Assembly (NCBI GenBank): GCA_948146395.1
Contig: OX411554.1
Location: forward strand, 37,921,730-37,985,729
DNA length: 64,000 bases
Source: Fragum whitleyi
Lineage: Eukaryota > Mollusca > Bivalvia > Cardiida > Cardiidae
Reading direction: 5' to 3'
Below are positions 35,758-46,945 of this stretch, in pieces. The notes under the pieces were generated by a model that was not told the DNA's origin, searched no databases, and saw nothing but the letters and a program-made list of their open reading frames with translations. A program made the translations under genes and the position numbers. How positions within the stretch are numbered: the first letter of the stretch is position 1; each line of letters opens with the position of its first letter.

Positions 35758-35849
35758 AAATTGACTTAGTTTATCTCTTATGAGGAGGTATTTATTTGCT
35801 GCAAATTTTTGAATAGCCAGGTTCAAGGCTGTTGTGAATATTCTTGCAA

Positions 35850-36090
35850 GTAATCTATGCGCGACATTTCTAACAATATCAAATGCGCGCATAGCAAAGA
35901 CTCTGGTCAGCCTGAGCAGTTGCACAGCCTGGCCAGATTCTTCACCATGCGCTATATAGATAGATAAGGTCATGATACATTATGTGACTGTCAGCATATG
36001 TTGGTATAGCACTATGTGTCTGTCAATGCTGCTGAACCTTTGTACCAGACGCAGGTGTGAAATTGTTGGAAATGTCGCAAACAGGCTCAA
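35850..36090. mobile_element. M6 MITE
   Basis: GCGCGACATTTCTAACAATA to GAAATTGTTGGAAATGTCGC; palindrome CCTGAGCAGTTGCACAGCCT; and a TATAGATAGATAAGGTCATG block. Confidence 0.6.
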
Positions 36091-36416
36091 ATAGCTTGAC
36101 CATCATTACACTTGGTTGCTCTCAGCCATTGCTGTATTTTGCATTCAAATGGCTTACTAAAGAGTTTATCTTAGAGAGAAAGAGTTTTAAAAAAGAGACA
36201 ATATAGAGAAGAAAAAAGCTTTATACAGTAAACAAGGATTATAAAAGCATCCATTAGCGGCAATAAATATTTTATCCATATATTTATCATAACAAGGGAA
36301 TGCTGTATTTGATCCCCCAGGAATCTAAGAACATATAATGTAGGTAATTTATAAGAATTTCTGGATTCTTTGTCTAACATAAATCAAAGGTTTTAAGGTT
36401 TGTTGAAATAGGAAAT

Positions 36417-36500
36417 CTAACCCTTATCACGCTGAACCTGGAATATTGCTGCTTTGGCAGGAGAAATAGGCAAAGATCAGCATGCACTAATTTGTAACAA
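36417..36500 (+). mobile_element. P2 MITE fragment
   Basis: CTAACCCTTATCACGCTGAA and ATATTGCTGCTTTGGCAGGA then GATCAGCATGCACTAATTTG. It stops at the central palindrome. Confidence 0.5.
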
Positions 36501-36532
36501 GTACCTGTACATTAAAAACCACTTACAATATC

Positions 36533-36607
36533 GATGGCATAGCGCAAAAGAGTTGTAACTGCCTATATGTATATAGGCAGTTAGAACTGTTTCACCCTGA
36601 TCCATTG
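36533..36607. mobile_element. H1 hairpin MITE
   Basis: CGATGGCATAGCGCAAAAGA; CTGCCTATATGTATATAGGC; AGTTAGAACTGTTTCACCCT. CTGCC/GGCAG version. Confidence 0.65.
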
Positions 36608-36899
36608 ATATATTTGTGCTGATAAGAGCTGGGATATAAGGAAATTTTGTACCTGGGCACCTAAGATCTCATTAGCCATGAGTATTTGAGCACCTTCTGA
36701 TTACTGCCCATTTTATCTATTAAATATGATGGTTGATTCAGAATTTCTATGAAGGGAGTTTGAAACTATGAATTCTGACACGATATGAAGGGACGCATGG
36801 GATGCGAGTCTTTGACTGTAGCCAGGACTCTCAATACTATCTGATGTAAGTCTGTAGGACCATCTGGAAATCAACTTCAGAAAAAATTTGAAGACTGTT

Positions 36900-38962
36900 T
36901 TAACCCTTTGCTGTTTAATCCCTGCTTTTTACATGCCAGTGATTTTATAATTGAGAAAACATTGTGAAAAAAGAAGAAATTGCTTCTGACAAGCAATTTC
37001 TTCTTTTCCCACACTATTTTCTACCCTACTGAATGGTTATTTTTAGCTCCACTGGCCGAAAGGCCAGCCGGCTATTGTCATGGCGAGGTGTCCGGCGTCC
37101 GTGCGTGCGTGCGTGCGTGCGTCCGTCCGTCTGTCCGTAAACTTTTACTTTAAAAATCTTCTCCTCATAAAGTACTGGATGGATTCCAATCAAATTTCAC
37201 AGGAATGTTTCTTGGGTGACCCTCTATCAGATTCCTTCAAAGATTTTTAATCCGTTGAAAATCATGGCTGTAGTGGGTGTGGCTAATTTCCATATATGGT
37301 AATAGGTGGCTTTTCTCAGAAACTAATTGATGGATATTTACCAAACTTCACATGAATTATCCTTGAGGGGCTCTCTATCAGCCTACAAAAAATCATTGTG
37401 ATCAGATGAAAAATATGTATTTTATGGGCGGAGGTCATTTCTCTATATGTTATATAGTGACAACTTTGAAAATCATTTTCTCAGAATCTAATCGATAGAT
37501 ATCAACCAAATTTTACATGAATGATACTTGAGTGACCCTTTATCAGTATAGCAAAAATTATTGTGATCGGATAAAAAATGTGTATTTTATGGGCGGAGGT
37601 CATTTCTCTATATGTTATATAGTGAAAACTTTGAAAATCATTTTCTCAGAACCTAATTGATAGATATCAACCAAATTTTTCATGAATGATACTTGAGTGA
37701 CCCTTTATCAGTATAGCAAAAATTATTTTGATCGGATAAAAAATATATATTTTATGTGCGGAGGTCATTTCCCTATATGTTATATAGTGTAAACTTTGAA
37801 AATTTGTTTCTCAAAACCTAATTGATAGATATCAACCAAATTTTACAAGAATGATTCTTTAGTAATCCTTTATCAGTCTATTAAAAAATATTGTGATCAG
37901 ATCAAAAATATGTCTTCTATGGGCAGAGGTCATTTCTTCATATATAGGATAAAACAAACTATCCTGAAAGGTTAAACAGATGGATTAGATATCATGGAAA
38001 TTTTATTTCTGTGAAGTTGTGTCAGTCTGCAAAAAAATATTTGATTAGATGAACAGCATATTTTTTTATTGGTAGAGGGTATTATAACATATAAAATGAA
38101 TATTTGATCACCCTTTTGGTATCTTCTCAATGATGAATTTTTCTAGACTTGTTTAATTTAATAGGTGTAATGATTATAGATTAGAAGGAACAAAACCTAT
38201 GTTGAAATTCAAACGTATAGAAACATTAGTTGAAATAAGTACCCTGAGAATACCCGCTCAGAATTGGTGAGTTTAGTTGAACGAAGGGTGAATCTGCACA
38301 GAGTGTAAAATGATGTTCTGACCTCCTGACATTCAGAGAGTTGAGTTTACTGCACTCTAAGGCATTGGGCAGAATAAAATACATGTAAATATATTGGATT
38401 GAATATTTTACTTCTTACTATCATTAGTTAGAATTAGAATTTTGTTTTGATGACAAACAATTGTGAAGTAACATCTTTTAGTAGTGTTTAATTAAAAGTG
38501 GAAAGATCTACAATCAAAATTTTGCAGACCAACACCAGTATATTGTGCAGGAACATTCTGTTAGTTTTAAAATTCTTATATTTGGATTTTAACAAAATAT
38601 CACTAGAATGATCCTTGGGTGACCCATTATCAGACTGCACAAAATTATTGTGATTAAATGAAAAATATTTGTGTAACAGGTAGAGGTCAATTTTGTTATT
38701 CACTGATCATGAGTTTTTTATGTAGAAATATTTCAGCATATGACCCTTATTTACTTGAAATAAACATTCACTTATTCATTCACTTCAATTCTCATTTAAA
38801 CAGCTTTATCATCCTCTAATAGTCATTATTTGGATATCAGGCATGTGGAGCGAATCAGGCGCTCAAGCGCCTCTAGTTTAAATTAAATCCACTTTAGATT
38901 TTCGTCTGAAAAACCTTTAAATTTGGACAGGTCCAAAATTTTGTAAAACAGGAAAGGGTTAA
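36900..38962. mobile_element. P1 MITE interrupted by a large family D element
   Basis: P1 begins TTAACCCTTTGCTG, reaches CTACTGAATGGTTATTTTT and resumes AAATTAAATCCACTTTAG to GGAAAGGGTTAA. The insert (~37045-38877) starts AGCTCCACTGGCCGAAAGGC, has a CGTG/CGTC microsatellite near 37100-37140, five or so ~171-bp repeats (GGTCATTTCTCTATATGTTA), and ends with GGCGCTCAAGCGCCTCTAG, a GC hairpin. Intron of the SH2 gene. Confidence 0.7.
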
Positions 38963-39092
38963 ACAATAGTCAGGTAACGGTTAATTATTCAGGACCTGTG
39001 TAGGAACGTTACCCTACCTGATACTCAGGTACTCCAGTACTCATCCAAGCTTGAGTACTCATTCCAGCTTTATTACTGATGCTTCACTCTTC

Positions 39093-39341
39093 TTAGCCCT
39101 TGTCATGCTGAATAAATTTTGGCTAAAATTTTTCATCAAAATCAAAGGGCAAAAAGCACTGAAAGTACCAACTGTAGGTCAATTTTTATTTGTGAAAAAC
39201 TAAATCTATTGAAAATTCTGGTTTGAAAATGAGAAACAGGTGGTGTAGACTAACATCAGACTGCACATATGTGCAGGCTGATGTTTGTCTATAGCTCCTG
39301 CCAAAGCAGGAATATTCCTGGTTCAGCATGACAAGGGTTAA
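39093..39341 (-). mobile_element. P2 MITE near SH2 exon
   Basis: TTAGCCCTTGTCATGCTGAA to TTCAGCATGACAAGGGTTAA with ACTGCACATATGTGCAGGCT. It ends about 50 bases before the acceptor of the next SH2 exon. Confidence 0.75.
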
Positions 39342-39394
39342 ATGTTTATGTATCATGTGACATCACAAAGTTAAAAATAAATCCTCTCTTTCAG

Positions 39395-39566
39395 GGATGT
39401 AGCCTTGGAGATATTACAGCAGGAAGACATAGGTTCTTTCATTGTTCGAGACAGTTCCACCCATCCAGGATGCTATGCGCTGTCTGTACGAGTGCCCAAG
39501 TTCGAGAACCCGACAGGAATCTCACATTATCTTATATTAAAGACACAGAGAGGAGTAAAATTAAAA
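39395..39566 (+). CDS. SH2-domain core exon
   Basis: After completing Arg across the junction it encodes 57 residues (DVALEILQQE ... QRGVKLK). Visible SH2 features: the helix-A stretch ALEILQQEDIG, the FLVRES-type motif FIVRDS (phosphotyrosine-binding Arg), a following STHPGCYALSVRV strand, and SHYLIL with the βD His. CTTTCAG precedes it and GTATGT follows. Tensin SH2 domains share the shape HFLI..GVK(L/I)KG, and RIN proteins share SHYIL..GVSLEG, so either relation is possible; tensin-type is my preference. A phosphotyrosine-binding adaptor role is inferred. Confidence 0.93.
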
Positions 39567-39882
39567 GTATGTTTATTTTTGTGTACAAAAGCGGAAAGTT
39601 TTGTCTGAAATTTTATTTTATGGATCTATAAACTGTTAGAGAAGACATGGTTGTCTTCTTCTCAAAGGCAAATTAGGTTTGCAATTTATCAGAAAAGAAT
39701 TCTTGGTGACCAGTGTTATAACATTTCTTTATGGAATTTGTCAATAGAAAAAAAAAGAAGAAAACATGCCTTTTAAGAACAAGTGGCTATTCCCATTTAG
39801 CTGTATTAAATGAAAACTTCAGAATTGAAAAAAGAATAAAAACAAGGTAAGAAAAAAATCTGGGTAAAAAAGAATTTTTATG

Positions 39883-40308
39883 CAGTTAACAGCATTGTGA
39901 AATTGACAAAGTGAATGATTTTGAAACGAAATTGAATGAGTGTGGGGAGTGAATTTTTAGTGAAATTATAGGCAGATAATCCAATATAGCTAATTTTGTT
40001 CAGGATGAACAAAATAAGCTATATGTATTTTCTCCCTTTAATAAGATATGCATAAAAATTCTATAAATAGCTTCCTATTTCTTCAAGAACCAATCAGACG
40101 CTCATTATTTCAGTTGTGTCAGTGAAAATCACGATTTGGTCCTTGCTTTATTCAGTTTGAAGGTAGTTGTTAATTTTATATTTTTTAGTAATTTTGAGCG
40201 TTTTAAAATGGTTTGAGTGAGATTTTGGAATGAATGATTGAAGCGCTGAGTGAGCAATTTAGAAAGGTTTGATAGAGAAGAAAGTCAATTTCATGATGTA
40301 ACTAACTG
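39883..40308. mobile_element. M12 MITE, full copy
   Basis: Ends CAGTTAACAGCATTGTGAAA and, inverted, CAGTTAGTTACATCATGAAA, continuing GAAATTGAC in both. About 426 bp, no coding capacity, in the intron between the two last SH2 exons. Partial copies at 46946/48777 and 63718. Confidence 0.65.
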
Positions 40309-40450
40309 TATCGTGCAAAACAAATAGAAGCATGCACATGTTTAACAGAAAATATACTTTTCTTAGTGATTACACTTTCATGCTGATTTGTAGTCTGAGA
40401 TTTCAAGGAAAGCGCCAAATTTATCACAATTCTTGCATGTTTGTTTACAG

Positions 40451-40654
40451 GGTTTAGAGAAAGAATGGACAAGTTTACATTCACTAGTCACCCACCACTC
40501 AGTCATGCCAGAAATGTTGCCGTGTACGCTACGATTACCGCGTGATACGAACAATCCGACGTTTAAAGATAGTGATAAGGACGAGAAGGATGAGGATCCA
40601 GACTACCAGAGACTTTCAGACTTCCAGTCTATGATGGATGCATTGAAAAAATGA
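40451..40654 (+). CDS. SH2-domain protein, last exon
   Basis: Encodes 67 residues and a TGA stop. GLEKEWTSLHSLVTHHSVMP is the end of the SH2 domain (helix B region LxxLVxxHS, as in tensins), followed by LPCTLRLP. An acidic and lysine-rich linker (KDSDKDEKDEDPDYQ) and a short tail RLSDFQSMMDALKK close the protein. A TTTACAG acceptor precedes and phase agrees with the exon before. Vertebrate tensins carry a PTB domain after the SH2; this protein ends instead, so it is not a full tensin. The three exons together give ~154 residues. Confidence 0.93.
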   Translation, partial: GLEKEWTSLHSLVTHHSVMPEMLPCTLRLPRDTNNPTFKDSDKDEKDEDPDYQRLSDFQSMMDALKK

Positions 40655-41091
40655 TTTCAAATTTTAGTGCTTAGACGTGAAATCCTGGTTGTTGCAGAAT
40701 GTGGCAATTACTAAGAGGGATGTTCTCTTTCTAATTCAATGAAGAAGTTCATAATTGATTTTATTTTGCCATCATTCAAGAAAAATCATTCACTGAAGTT
40801 TTTCTCTGCTCGAGGTATGACTTGCGAAAAAAGAAGAGTATTTGTGTAAGCAATAATTTAGATTATGTTCTAATTACTTCAACAAAGCCAGAAGGCTAGT
40901 TTCACTGGCTCTTGTAATAAAAAAAATGCATCTTTTAATTAGTGTTTTGCATTGTTCAAAACTTCTGTAGAGTACCTATAAACAGTTATCAATAACATAG
41001 GTATTTGTGTAGTTTTTGCTAAACACTTGAAGAAGCAAGAGTCTAAGAGCTTTAAGATTGACTTTATAAAAGTGATTCAGAGGTACAGATA

Positions 41092-41270
41092 AGAGGGGGT
41101 AAAGCCATTCTAAAATCCTTATTTCATATTCAAGACCAACATTCTGGGTACTCATTTGAATCATCTTCATGAGACGATTCAAATGAGTACCCACAATATA
41201 GGATTTGTGCAAGTATGATAAATACAATTTAATTTAAAATACAAAATACCCCCTCATCTGTAGCTCTGGT
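41092..41270. mobile_element. M10 palindromic element
   Basis: GAGGGGGTAAAGCCATTCTA to AAAATACCCCCTCATCTGTA; inner inverted pair GGGTACTCATTTGAATCATC/GATTCAAATGAGTACCC. Lies downstream of the SH2 stop codon. Confidence 0.6.
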
Positions 41271-41689
41271 TCTTAGTATGAAATGTGTCCAACAGATAGA
41301 CTTAAATGGTGGAAGTTAAATGACTGTTTCTTGTGATAGACACACAAAGGTGAAGTGCAATTTTGTACAAGACTTGAACAATGCCTGAGAAATGTGCAAT
41401 TTATGTAATACGGAGTGTTTGATAATAGGTTTTTTCCAATAAATGTGTTTTTGACTTTTTTTAATCGAATGAAATTCTCCTTTTTATGTCATTTTAGAAT
41501 TAAGCTGTACACCAAAATATTCTGAAATCCAAAAGGTTAAATATTTGTAAGCATGATGCACAATTTGATACTGGGTATTCCATTGACATTGCTACTTTTC
41601 AGTTTTGTTGAACATGAGCTGTCTCACTCTTGCCTTAGCAAATTCTCAAGAGATGAAGAGGCTATTTATGGAGGTATTAGACTAAAATC

Positions 41690-41960
41690 CACCACGTGTG
41701 AATATGCAAAGAGAATTCATACATTAGTGTTATAACATTGTTAGTTTCATACCTCCATGAAATCAACAAACACTCGTTTCATACATGTATCTTATTATTT
41801 GATATCATGGAGCAAATAATGAAATATGTAAACATTTGTCATCTATAAAACAGTTTTCTTACAAGGCTTCTTTTGCTAGTTTTGCAGAAGCTTACAAATA
41901 GCTGTGTACTCTATATTGTTTCATTTCAATTTTTCAGCAAACGAGTATTAATAAATGTTG
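41690..41960 (+). mobile_element. M7 dispersed element
   Basis: CACGTGTGAATATGCAAAGA, TTTCATACCTCCATGAAATC, GTTTTGCAGAAGCTTACAAA. Third fairly full copy. Confidence 0.45.
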
Positions 41961-42473
41961 ATGGAATCATATAGAATTAAAATGAATGTGTAATAATCTC
42001 CTGCAATAATCTGTAAAGATATTAGAAGGTAGCAGGCATGTTGAAATGATGTTTTCAGAATTGTACATTATCATTCTACTTCTCAAATGCTTATTGAACC
42101 AAAGCATTGTATGTTTCTATTGTAAACTCAATACCATCTTGGTTCTTATATTGTGCCATATATAATGTTATAATGTAACTTACAGACAAAGAATGTCATT
42201 TCAAAATGAGGTTAACATATTGAAATAGATAGGATTTTTTAAGGAGAAATATAATGGAGAATTTGGCTAGCTTGCGTGTAGTTAGGGGAGTTGCTATAAA
42301 AAAAAAGTGTTACATTTGATTACAGGCTGCTCTGCTAGTCACTTTGGTGTGGCCTTTGGCAAGATATGGCCCAAAGCCAAGGACTGAAAAAAAACAACAA
42401 AAAAAACAGCACATGAATAAGAGAAATTCTATGTTATATAACTGAAAGATTGTTAAAGAGAGCTTAATCCTTG

Positions 42474-42680
42474 TCTAACTGAACCTGAAATATTCCTGTC
42501 TAGAAAAGGAGGTTTAGACAAAGATCAGTCTGCACATATGTGCAGTCTGATCTTAGTATATACCACCTGATTTTCCATCTTAAACGAGAAAAGTTTCATA
42601 ATTGCCTTTCCAAAAATGAATACACATTCATAATTAATGCATCCAGTGTTTTCAGGCAAATTTGCCGAGGCTTTTACTTT
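42474..42680 (+). mobile_element. P2 MITE, right end missing
   Basis: TTAATCCTTGTCTAACTGAA, then CTGCACATATGTGCAGTCTG and TATATACCACCTG. The GACAAGGG terminus is not found. Confidence 0.5.
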
Positions 42681-42882
42681 GCACGATAAGGATAAAAAAC
42701 ACTCAAGACAGTGTACATATAGACTCTGTGATAGTAATTTGAAATTTATTGTTCATTACTGAGGCTTTGAAAGTCTACAGTATTGTTAACGTGGTAATGT
42801 ATGAATTTTTATGTCCAATGTTTGTAGTTTTTGTAGTGGTTTTCCCCTTTACCATTCATGAGATGAGGAGTATTTTTATGCC

Positions 42883-43108
42883 CCTGTATTGAGAGATCGG
42901 GGGCATTTTGTTTTACTCATGTCTGTCTGTCTGTCTGTCCGTCCGTTTGTCCGAAAACTTAACCCGAAAACTTAACCTTTGCCTTTTTTCCAAAAGTATT
43001 TGACATACAAAGCTGTACACCAAAGTCAAGGTCATGTGACAAGGTCAAGGTCATGTGACAAGGTCAAGGTTATCTGTCAAGGTCAAACTTTAAAAAAAAA
43101 TGCTGTGA

Positions 43109-43143
<35 letters not shown>
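42883..43143 (+). mobile_element. HINE-like family A
   Basis: ATGCCCCTGTATTGAGAGAT and GGGGGCAT hairpin; CTGT microsatellite; TCAAGGTCATGTGACAAGGT repeats; end TTTCACAAACACATCTTGTT. It closely matches 26950-27243. Confidence 0.7.
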
Positions 43144-43147
43144 AATT

Positions 43148-43445
43148 TCATTGAGGTATTCAACTTAAAATATAATCGTACTGTATGAATAAGCAAAGCA
43201 GATCCATGCATGAGTGTTGTTATGTTTTTAGTTTCATTCCTTCCTGAAACTAAAAACTGGAAGAATTTCTCAGTAATAAGACGGATTTCTTGTGGGTCTA
43301 CTTTTCGCACAAGCATGAAAAATATCTGCATGCTCAAAATTGTTTTCATTGCGGAATAAAACCAATTTTTCAGCTAATCAGGATGCTCAAAACATGATGG
43401 ACATAACTATAATAAAATCATTAATTGTACAATAAATTTTTGACT
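43148..43445 (+). mobile_element. M7 dispersed element
   Basis: TTTCATTGAGGTATTCAACT, CATGCATGAGTGTTGTTATG, TTTCATTCCTTCCTGAAACT and CGGATTTCTTGTGGGTCTAC. The family A element directly precedes it. Confidence 0.45.
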
Positions 43446-43867
43446 GGTCTAAAGTGAAAGAAATAGCACTGAAACTAACTTCAAAAGAATGCATTTTCAA
43501 ATAGCTTTTATTTCCTTAAACAGAAAATAATATGCTAGTGAAGAAATTTCTTCATTTTCTCAATGTCTTCCAATGGCTCTTTGTTAAGGGTCATTTAAAG
43601 GGAGTATTGTATAAGAATAGACTAAGGACCCGTCCAACCCCCTTAGAAACTTGTAAACCAGTTTTTAAAAAGACGCAAGGTTATCAAGTGGTTGCAATTC
43701 CAAAGTTCAGGGGCCTGTGTTACTAAACAGCTTACAAATAAAATAATTATAGGTCAAATTCAAAAATTGTTCCTGGTGTTTATATTTATCATTAGATTCT
43801 GCCTTGCAATAACTCATTGGAATAGTCTTCTAAAGACGCTTCCAATGAGATGACGCATGGCAGAATT

Positions 43868-44395
43868 CCATAATTATACCCCCACCTACAAAGTAGTTTC
43901 ACCATGTCTGTCTGTCTGTCCATCTGTAGACCTTTTTCGTTTCCGGACTCTAACTCAAGAACCAAATGACCTACAATCATGAAACTTTATACAAATGTTC
44001 CTTATGACCCAAGGAGGTGCCCTATCGTTTTTGGGTCATATAGGTCAAAGGTCAAGGTCACAGTCAGCCTTTGTTCAATTTCCATTTTCGGACTCTAACT
44101 CAAGAACCAAGAGGCCTACAATCATGAAACTTACTACAAATGTTCCTTATGATCCAAGGAAGTGCCCTATTGTTTTTGGGTCATATAAGTCAAAGGTCAA
44201 GGTCACATTCAATTTTTGTTCAATTTTCATTTGGACTCAACTCAAAAACCAAGCAACCTAGAATCATGAAACTTCATGCAAATGCTACATATGACCTCAA
44301 TATTAGTTACAAACACATCCTGCACTAATAGCACTTGCATTCTGACAAAGCGCTTGTGGGGGGTATTAGTCCGCTCTGCGACAGTTCTAGTTAGT
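43868..44395 (+). mobile_element. HINE-like family B
   Basis: Left end TTATACCCCCACCTACAAAG, short CTGT microsatellite, about 2.3 core units of ~145 bp (GGACTCTAACTCAAGAACCA ... GGTCAAAGGTCAAGGTCAC), right end GGGGGGTATTAGTCCGCTCT with a TTCTAG close. Frames at 43792-44328 are shadows. Confidence 0.6.
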
Positions 44396-44504
44396 TACTA
44401 CTGTAGCTTAACTTTAATTTTTGACTAATGCAAAAATTGATAGTAAGATGTTTGGTAAAACTAGTCCCAGACTCGTCAATATTTTGATTGCTGATGACAA
44501 TTCT

Positions 44505-44575
44505 GGGGGCAGCGGAAAACTATTGAAAGTGCTTATATATTTATTGGTACTATTAGTAATTTTTGGCTTGCCGTT
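44505..44575. mobile_element. H2 palindrome, decayed
   Basis: GGGGGCAGCGGAAAACTATT, AAGTGCTTATATATTTATTG and ACTATTAGTAATTTTTGGCT retain the left arm; the right is diverged. Confidence 0.35.
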
Positions 44576-44691
44576 ATATTTTTAAGACAGAAATATTCAT
44601 CAATAGGTTGTTTAAGAATAACTGGACATATGATATAATAACAGTGTTTTATATTTTTTTTTGTGTTTGATAGATCATTATGCAGAAATCA

Positions 44692-44765
44692 ATGGCTCAG
44701 TGCAAAACAGTTGTAGCTGCCTATAAACATATAGGCAGCTACAACTGTTTTTCACCCAGCCATTG
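44692..44765. mobile_element. H1 hairpin MITE
   Basis: AATGGCTCAGTGCAAAACAG; CTGCCTATAAACATATAGGC; AGCTACAACTGTTTTTCACC. Base changes on one arm (GTAGCTG) are matched on the other (CAGCTAC). Confidence 0.7.
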
Positions 44766-44938
44766 TAATGTCTTTCTCTTACTTGTGCAAAAGGTGAATT
44801 GTTGCGAGATACTTTGAAGAATTCAGTTTTGATAATTTTTGTTGCATGTGCCTTTTAATTGTAAGTTACCGTTTAAGGAGATTGTTATGGATTCTTGCCT
44901 TACAGCTAATGAAATTAGAAAATGTAGTTCTAGATCTT

Positions 44939-45097
44939 AGGGTAGTAGACCCGTAATAGTTAAGCAACATTTCAGACTTGTGGTCTTTCACAATGTTGAC
45001 TGAGGTTTCCTTATGAAAATCATAAGGAAACCCCGGTTAACACTGTTAAAGTTCATTACCCCCAAACATTGCGGAACTATTACGGATCCACTACCTT
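44939..45097. mobile_element. H3M palindromic MITE
   Basis: GGGTAGTAGACCCGTAATAG to TATTACGGATCCACTACCTT; centre TTTCCTTATGAAAATCATAA. Confidence 0.7.
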
Positions 45098-45213
45098 AAA
45101 TTTTGTTACTTCTGTATATTCCAGTATACACCTTTTCTTTCCCATTACCAAGAAACATTGACCTACAGAGCCCATACAGTGCCTGTACACATGCCACAAC
45201 CTCAAGTCATTTA

Positions 45214-45485
45214 TTATGCCCCCTGTCGAAGAAAAGGGGTAATACTGCTTTGCACTTGTCTGTCGGTCCATCTGTCCATAGACCTTTTTTTGTCATGAGC
45301 ATAATCTCAAAATGTATGCAAGCTAGAATCATGAAACTTCACAGGTAGATAGATCTCATTGAGGAGAAGTGCACAAGAACAATAACTCTACTCTTCATTC
45401 TTGTGAGTTATTGCCCTTTCTTAATTGACAAAGAATAGGCTATTGAACTTCTTTTATGGGGGCATAAATGTTTTACAAACATGCC
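45214..45485 (+). mobile_element. HINE-like family C
   Basis: ATGCCCCCTGTCGAAGAAAA with GGGG; short CTGTC/GGTCC stretch; one core unit (GATAGATCTCATTGAGGAGA, ATAACTCTACT); GGGGGCATAAATGTTTTACA right end. Confidence 0.65.
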
Positions 45486-45499
45486 TGTAATTTCCAGAT

Positions 45500-45700
45500 T
45501 TGGCACCAATCTCTTTCAAAAATTTGTCTCCTACCAAAAGGTTGATAATCTTATACCTATGCGGGATAGCAACTGGAGGCTTAGAGAGGATGAAATGGTA
45601 GTACTTTTGTTAGAAATGCAAGGAATCCATTTTTATGTGCTCCAGCCAACCCAATATGACTGTAGAATTATTAAGGGCAACATAAAACCACATCGGATCA
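45500..45700 (+). repeat. S3 SINE-like repeat
   Basis: CACCAATCTCTTTCAAAAAT, CCAAAAGGTTGATAATCTTA, CTATGCGGGATAGCAACTGG, ATGGTAGTACTTTTGTTAGA and GTGCTCCAGCC. The 125-codon frame at 45481-45858 arises from this repeat and is rejected. Confidence 0.5.
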
Positions 45701-45935
45701 TTCAAACAATATATCATTATTGCAAGTACCACATTTTGGCACCACATTGTGTCCATAATCAGTTTTATTATAAGTGCAGCACTGCATTGTGTCTATGTTA
45801 TCATAATCAGTTTGAAATACAAAGTAGACCTTTGCTTAACAAAAAATTACTCTTTTGAAAATTGAAAAGTCATCTGGAGGCCATAGGCTGTATACAGGCA
45901 GTAAAAGTATCACACTGTAGCCATACAAACATTTG

Positions 45936-45990
45936 GATGGCTCAGCACAAAACTTTTTTAACTGCCTGCAGCTTCATGCTGAGCTATCGA
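45936..45990. mobile_element. H1 hairpin MITE, deleted
   Basis: GATGGCTCAGCACAAAACTT then CTGCCTGCAGCTTCATGCTG and AGCTATCG. The hairpin tip is missing. Confidence 0.5.
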
Positions 45991-46205
45991 ATTTTGCTTT
46001 GAACTGTTTGATGATTTGATTCTAAAGATTTACCACAATTATTATGTTAATTTTATTTTTTAGTTGCCGAATAATAAGAAGAATATTTTCAAGACAATAT
46101 TCAATGTTCTTTGATTAAGTTGATTTAATTATGCATTACATGTTTCTAGTCCTGAATTTGAAACTTTGTTTTAAGATAAAATGTAGGTGTTTATTATTAT
46201 TTATG

Positions 46206-46398
46206 GTACCGTATTTCTCCTAATAAATGATCCCTGGAGCTATACAATCAAATAAACAATTGTTTAGAGAAAATTCATCTCAAATTAGAGAAGAAGTCTC
46301 GAAAAGTTCCTAAAATTTAGGTATTTGAAGTGGGTTTTAGTAAAAATGTAGGGATGCTACTATTAGGGAGGGTGCTTTTATTAGAGGAAATACAGTAA
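46206..46398 (+). mobile_element. M8 MITE
   Basis: ACCGTATTTCTCCTAATAAA to TTTATTAGAGGAAATACAGT: terminal inverted repeats. Inside are CAATTGTTTAGAGAAAATTC and CATCTCAAATTAGAGAAGAA. Confidence 0.6.
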
Positions 46399-46507
46399 TT
46401 AGTTTTTGTGTTGTCTTTGTTTATGTTTTATTCATACAGATATAGGTTGAAAGAGAGTTCTTGAACAACTTTTGTATCTTGTCTCAACCTTTTACCATAT
46501 ATTTCAA

Positions 46508-46572
46508 TGGCTCAGCATGAAACAGTTATAACTGCCTATAAACACATAGGCAGTTACAACTGTTTTATCTTG
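46508..46572. mobile_element. H1 hairpin MITE
   Basis: ATGGCTCAGCATGAAACAGT; CTGCCTATAAACACATAGGC; AGTTACAACTGTTTTATCTT. Right tip lost. Confidence 0.6.
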
Positions 46573-46734
46573 ACACAATTGTGGCATTTTAGTACAGCTA
46601 TTGAAAGGAAGAAGTTCCTGACCACAAGTGTAAATTTCAAATTGTTGAAAATCTTTTGTCTCCTCTGAAAGGAAATTTTGTGGAAAATATAGAAATTGCT
46701 CATGATACGAAATATTTAGCTCTTTGGAAATATA

Positions 46735-46945
46735 GTTGATAATCGTTTGTTTCAGTGGGAGATTGATTAAGGTTACAGTGCAAGATTGATTTGTATTTCA
46801 TATAGTGAACAACAAAAGCTATATTTTCATGAGTGGCGGAACAACTAGTGAAATTTTTAAGTGCTTTTTTTTCACAAAAGAAATTATCCATTGATCTTAC
46901 TCCAAAATCAAATGATTGTTCCTTTAATGCAAAAAAGGGAGCCAT
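46735..46945. mobile_element. M9 repeat
   Basis: ATAATCGTTTGTTTCAGTGG, GTGAACAACAAAAGCTATAT, TTTTCATGAGTGGCGGAACA and ATTGATCTTACTCCAAAATC. Adjoins the M12 remnant at 46946. Confidence 0.5.

Noticed and set aside
45481..45858. 125-codon plus-strand frame
   Set aside because: Overlaps an S3 SINE-like repeat and the end of a family C element; no recognisable domain or splice context.
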